Source: Candidatus Gastranaerophilales bacterium
Lineage (GTDB): Bacteria; Cyanobacteriota; Vampirovibrionia; Gastranaerophilales; Gastranaerophilaceae
Assembly: GCA_910587245.1 (NCBI GenBank)
Contig: CAJULX010000006.1
Location: 1 to 64,000, forward strand
Direction of reading: 5' to 3'
DNA length: 64,000 bases
A program made the position numbers and the translations under genes. This document shows, in pieces, positions 61,166 through 64,000 of this stretch; the stretch's first letter is position 1, and every line of letters begins with the position of its first letter. The notes under the pieces are model-generated. The model did not search any database. It had not been told where the DNA came from and saw nothing but the letters and a program-made list of their open reading frames with translations.

Positions 61166-61624
61166 TTGAATTTTAAAAACGATATTATCGCAGATATTGT
61201 TAAAAGATTAAACAGGCTTTTATATATAAAGCCTGAAATCGGGGCACGGAAAGTTTCTTTGGAAGATAAAATCAGCCTTCGAAAAAAAGTTTCAAACACT
61301 TTATTTTCTGTATTGTCAGGAGAAACCAGCGTTCTATCGGCGCTTTCCAATTTTCCGAAAAACACGGATGATAAAAGCGTTAATGTTTGTTTTCATATTT
61401 TAATGCATCTTGAAGCTGATGAAGATATAAGAAAAAGCGATAACGATTACAGAGAAGAACAGGATGATTTTATTTTAAATATCGCCCAAATTCTGCAGGA
61501 AGGCGGAGATATTCCCATCAACATTATAAAAGAGTATAATGATTTTTATAAAGAAACCTTGATTTATCCTGAAATTAATAAAGAAACAATAATTTCAAGG
61601 CTGAAAAAATTTATAAATATTTAA
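61166..61624 (+). CDS. Hypothetical protein, 152 aa
   Basis: The protein is not recognised. It is soluble and helical, with no signal or membrane segment. It begins at a TTG 2 nt after the regulator stop, with AAGG at an acceptable spacing inside the end of the upstream gene, so translation is coupled. The following TadE-like gene starts 5 nt after its stop. Confidence 0.68.
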   Translation: MNFKNDIIADIVKRLNRLLYIKPEIGARKVSLEDKISLRKKVSNTLFSVLSGETSVLSALSNFPKNTDDKSVNVCFHILMHLEADEDIRKSDNDYREEQDDFILNIAQILQEGGDIPINIIKEYNDFYKETLIYPEINKETIISRLKKFINI

Positions 61625-61629
61625 AAATT

Positions 61630-62094
61630 ATGCAAAAACAAATAAAATTTAAAGCACAGGCAATTGTTGAAGGCTCCATAGCCTTTCTTCTCGTATTTTT
61701 GATTTTTATGTTTATAGCGGAATTTGCTCTTTATTTTCAAAATATACATTCAAATCAAACCCTATCCGATGATATAAATGCAAATATTTCATCATTCAAT
61801 GAAGCGTCTTCAGGTGAAGAAAACTTTTGTGCAGTCCCTGATAATGACACTCTTGAAATAATTGAAAACAGGGCAAAAAAATATCTCGATAATAATATTG
61901 AACTGGCCACTTATATAAAAAACAATGATATTTTAATTTTAAAGTCCAAAAAAAATAATTTAACAATAAATATTCTTTGCTCAAGTGATGAAGGATATAT
62001 AGTAAGAAGTGAATATCTTTTTAAAGGATTTTTCCTGTTTCGTTTCGGAAAGCTGATTTCAAGCATATCAAGCGTTCAAACCCCGAAATTTTAA
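61630..62094 (+). CDS. TadE-like pseudopilin-type protein, 154 aa
   Basis: The N-terminal sequence KAQAIVEGSIAFLLVFLIFM, with a Glu just before a long hydrophobic span, matches the TadE/TadF pattern of minor pseudopilins in Tad pilus or secretion systems. The rest is a polar periplasmic domain with two Cys. No prepilin peptidase, ATPase or secretin gene is nearby, so involvement in a Tad system is unproven. It is the last gene of the BlaI-led group. Confidence 0.62.
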   Translation: MQKQIKFKAQAIVEGSIAFLLVFLIFMFIAEFALYFQNIHSNQTLSDDINANISSFNEASSGEENFCAVPDNDTLEIIENRAKKYLDNNIELATYIKNNDILILKSKKNNLTINILCSSDEGYIVRSEYLFKGFFLFRFGKLISSISSVQTPKF

Positions 62095-62182
62095 TTATGT
62101 TAAGAAATTGTATTAAATTGTCATATGTTTTTAATATCTGATATTCTTTTATTGTTGAAATTTTAAAAAAGGAACATAAAAA

Positions 62183-62872
62183 TTGCAAAGTGTCGATATA
62201 ATTATCCCTGTTTATAATGAAGAAAAAACTATTGAAAATATTTTAGATATTATTGAAAATACCGATTTTTGCAATTTGGAAAAAAATCTCATAATCGTTG
62301 ATGATTATTCCACTGATGCCACCAGAGAAATACTAAAAAGGTATGAAGATAAGTATGCCGTTATTTACAAAGAGAAAAACGGCGGAAAAGGTTCTGCCGT
62401 AAATGTCGGGTTTGAAAATGCAAAAAGCGACATCGTTATTATTCAGGATGCCGATTTAGAGTATAATCCGTCCGATTATGCTTCGCTGTTGAAGTTAATA
62501 ATAGAAGGCGAAGCTGATGTTGTATACGGTTCAAGATTTTTAGGCACTCCTTTTAAAGATTTTATGTTCTTAAGCTATGTTGCAAATAAATTTCTGACTC
62601 TTTTAACAAATATTCTCTACGGTACGAAATTAACCGATATGGAAACCTGTTATAAGGCAATGAAAAGAGAATATGTTAAGGGAATGAATATAAAATCCAA
62701 CAAGTTTGATCTTGAGCCTGAAATTACGGCAAAACTTGTTAAAAAAGGTGCAAAAATTAAAGAAGTGCCCATTAAATATAATGCAAGAAGCTATGAAGAA
62801 GGCAAGAAAATTACTTATAAAGACGGTCTTATGGCAATCCGTGCCTTGTTCTATTTTAGATTTTTTAATTAA
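62183..62872 (+). CDS. GT2 glycosyltransferase, dolichyl-phosphate-mannose-synthase-like
   Basis: The 229-aa soluble-type GT2 domain has DIIIPVYNEEKTIENILD, the DDYSTDATREIL nucleotide-sugar loop, NGGKGSAVNVGF, IQDADLEYNPSDY and VYGSRFLG. This is the pattern of DPM1/polyprenol-phosphate sugar synthases without C-terminal membrane spans. It probably charges undecaprenyl phosphate with a sugar. The start is a TTG behind AAGGAA. Confidence 0.88.
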   Translation: MQSVDIIIPVYNEEKTIENILDIIENTDFCNLEKNLIIVDDYSTDATREILKRYEDKYAVIYKEKNGGKGSAVNVGFENAKSDIVIIQDADLEYNPSDYASLLKLIIEGEADVVYGSRFLGTPFKDFMFLSYVANKFLTLLTNILYGTKLTDMETCYKAMKREYVKGMNIKSNKFDLEPEITAKLVKKGAKIKEVPIKYNARSYEEGKKITYKDGLMAIRALFYFRFFN

Positions 62873-62881
62873 CTTTACATT

Positions 62882-62913
62882 TTGTGCAAAGCAAAAATTT
62901 TTTGTTGTATTAT
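62882..62913 (+). promoter_or_regulatory. Possible leaderless promoter for rsmH
   Basis: TATTAT (62908-62913) ends 7 nt before the ATG at 62921, and TTGTGC (62882-62887) lies 20 nt upstream of it, longer than ideal. There is no Shine-Dalgarno sequence between them. Confidence 0.35.
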
Positions 62914-62920
62914 TTTTGTT

Positions 62921-63880
62921 ATGAAAAATTCCCCTGATAAAAATAATATTGAGTCTGATTTTAAGCATTATACGGTTATGTTGAATGAAGCTGTAGGCGC
63001 TCTTGTCCCCGAGGGTAAAACTTCCGATAAAATTTTTGTGGATGCAACACTCGGCGGCGGCGGTCATAGTGCGCTTATAGCTTCGCGCCTTGCAAACGGC
63101 GGCCGGTTAATTTCTTTTGATGTGGATGATGATGCAATAAACGCTGCAAAAAAGAAACTTGAACTGTATAAAAATGTGACAATTATAAAAGACTCTTATG
63201 CAAATATTAAAGAAAATCTCGAAAAACTCGGGATTGAAAAAATTACGGGCGGAATAATATTTGACCTTGGTGCATCGTATCATCAGCTCACAAAGACTGA
63301 GCGCGGATTCAGCTTTATGAGTGATGCGCCTTTAGATATGCGCTTTAATATGGAGCAGGAATTTAGAGCATGGGATATTGTTAATAAATACACTTTAGAA
63401 AATCTTGTAAAAATATTTTCAGAATATGGCGAAGAGCGCTTCTCTAAGAGGATTGCAAAGGCTATAATCGAAAACAGACCCCTTAATACAACTTTACAAT
63501 TAAGTGAATTAATTGTAAAATCCACACCTAAAATAAAATCCAAAATTCATCCTGCCACAAGGGTTTTCCAGGCTTTAAGGATAGAAGTTAACAAAGAGTT
63601 GTTAAATTTTGAAAATACATTGAACGAAGTGGTTACTTTATTAGATTCAGGTGCTATAATTAGTGTTATAAGTTTTCATTCTCTTGAAGACAGACTGGCT
63701 AAAAATGCGTTTAGAAAGTTTTCATCAGAATGCAGATGTGATAGAGCAAAGCCCGTATGTGACTGTGGCGGCAAGCTTATCGATATCATCACAAAAAAGC
63801 CGATTTTAGCAAGTGATGACGAAGTGAAAATAAATCCTCCGTCCAGAAGTGCAAAATTAAGGATAGCAAAGAGGGTTTAG
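62921..63880 (+). CDS. rsmH: 16S rRNA (cytosine(1402)-N4)-methyltransferase
   Basis: RsmH (MraW) methylates C1402 of 16S rRNA using S-adenosylmethionine. Motifs are HYTVMLNEAVGAL, VDATLGGGGHSALI, FDLGASYHQL, DMRFNME and the C-terminal NPPSRSAKLRIAKR. The frame extends to a start at 62882, but the ATG at 62921 (319 aa) matches the family start and sits 7 nt after a TATTAT box. As in most bacteria it opens a division-gene cluster, the next gene beginning 3 nt later. Confidence 0.95.
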   Translation: MKNSPDKNNIESDFKHYTVMLNEAVGALVPEGKTSDKIFVDATLGGGGHSALIASRLANGGRLISFDVDDDAINAAKKKLELYKNVTIIKDSYANIKENLEKLGIEKITGGIIFDLGASYHQLTKTERGFSFMSDAPLDMRFNMEQEFRAWDIVNKYTLENLVKIFSEYGEERFSKRIAKAIIENRPLNTTLQLSELIVKSTPKIKSKIHPATRVFQALRIEVNKELLNFENTLNEVVTLLDSGAIISVISFHSLEDRLAKNAFRKFSSECRCDRAKPVCDCGGKLIDIITKKPILASDDEVKINPPSRSAKLRIAKRV

Positions 63881-63883
63881 TTT

Positions 63884-64000
63884 ATGGGCAGACAAGGAGA
63901 GAAGATTTTGAGTTTGTTGACATTCAAAAACAGCAATATTCAAGATACTATGCAGGAAACTTCACCGAGAAATCAAAGAAGCTCCTACAGGGCATCCGGC
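63884..64000 (+). CDS. Start of the next division-cluster gene (partial, FtsL position)
   Basis: ATG at 63884, 3 nt after the rsmH stop, opens a frame that runs off the window after 39 codons (MGRQGEKILSLLTFKNS...). The sequence is polar and basic, as expected of the cytoplasmic tail of an FtsL-like bitopic protein. The identity is by position only, since rsmH is usually followed by ftsL. Confidence 0.5.
   Translation, partial: MGRQGEKILSLLTFKNSNIQDTMQETSPRNQRSSYRASG

Noticed and set aside
62630..63067. 145-codon minus-strand frame
   Set aside because: It is antisense to the end of the glycosyltransferase gene and the start of rsmH; its Phe/Cys/His-rich product is typical of antisense AT-rich coding DNA.
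1..64000. tRNA, rRNA, insertion sequence, prophage or CRISPR loci
   Set aside because: Intergenic spaces are mostly under 200 nt; none contained a cloverleaf-like sequence with T-loop consensus, terminal inverted repeats, transposase or integrase motifs, or regular repeats.

Overview
The window is an AT-rich, gene-dense piece of chromosome from a Gram-negative-type (two-membrane) bacterium. The best guess is a gut or environmental non-photosynthetic cyanobacterial relative (Melainabacteria/Vampirovibrionia, order Gastranaerophilales). This rests on the low G+C, the core gene order (murC-murB-ddl-ftsQ; pyrH-frr-cdsA-rnc-rpe; rsmH at the right edge), an ExbB/ExbD/TonB-like set with very large AsmA-type proteins, and a protein at 22811-23518 whose N-terminus (MGLAASQGRLLLLTARKSD) I recall as typical of that group. 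No photosynthesis gene, tRNA, rRNA, CRISPR array, insertion sequence or prophage was seen.

Layout. 1-6.3 kb: small unknown genes, pgeF, aroA and speE on the minus strand, then engB and a DUF2344 protein leading into RNase E/G. 8.2-15 kb: a membrane protein, a processive GT2 glycosyltransferase and the peptidoglycan/division run murC-murB-ddl-ftsQ. 15-20.6 kb: a helical-repeat protein, then pyrH-frr-cdsA-rnc-rpe and an AlkD-like protein. 20.6-25.7 kb: queH, a VKOR-DsbA fusion, the lineage protein, hisF, a GGDEF protein and a secreted protein. 25.8-35.1 kb: a serine beta-lactamase-fold protein, aspS, metK behind a possible pseudoknot leader, a DciA-like protein, a free-standing ClpX-type zinc finger, ruvX, DUF1292 and an activase-like protein. 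35.3-51.2 kb: an envelope block with a double M16 peptidase, two giant AsmA proteins, TonB-like/ExbB/ExbD/ExbD and two related exported proteins. 51.2-64 kb: a TPR protein, lgt, gpmI, ykgJ, folP, rplY, uvrC, regulators, a TadE-like protein, a DPM1-like glycosyltransferase, rsmH and the start of the next division gene.

The most interesting signals are regulatory. (1) At least six genes, and up to eight, have a recognisable -10 box ending only 6-7 nt before the ATG with no Shine-Dalgarno sequence, usually with a T(T/A)GC-type -35 element 16-18 nt further upstream. This implies leaderless transcripts. One divergent pair at 46.5 kb appears to share a single palindromic TTGCAA -35 element. (2) The metK leader can fold into a compact H-type pseudoknot that pairs with the metK Shine-Dalgarno, a layout like SAM-II/SAM-V or preQ1-I riboswitches. 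Secondary points are a UvrC lacking its C-terminal helix-hairpin-helix region, a nearly identical 78-nt segment shared by the two exbD genes, a solo ClpX-type zinc finger, and several convergent gene pairs with abutting or overlapping 3' ends.

All functional names come from reading motifs by eye; no database search was run. Several start codons were moved from the longest open frame to positions supported by Shine-Dalgarno or promoter placement, as stated in each entry.
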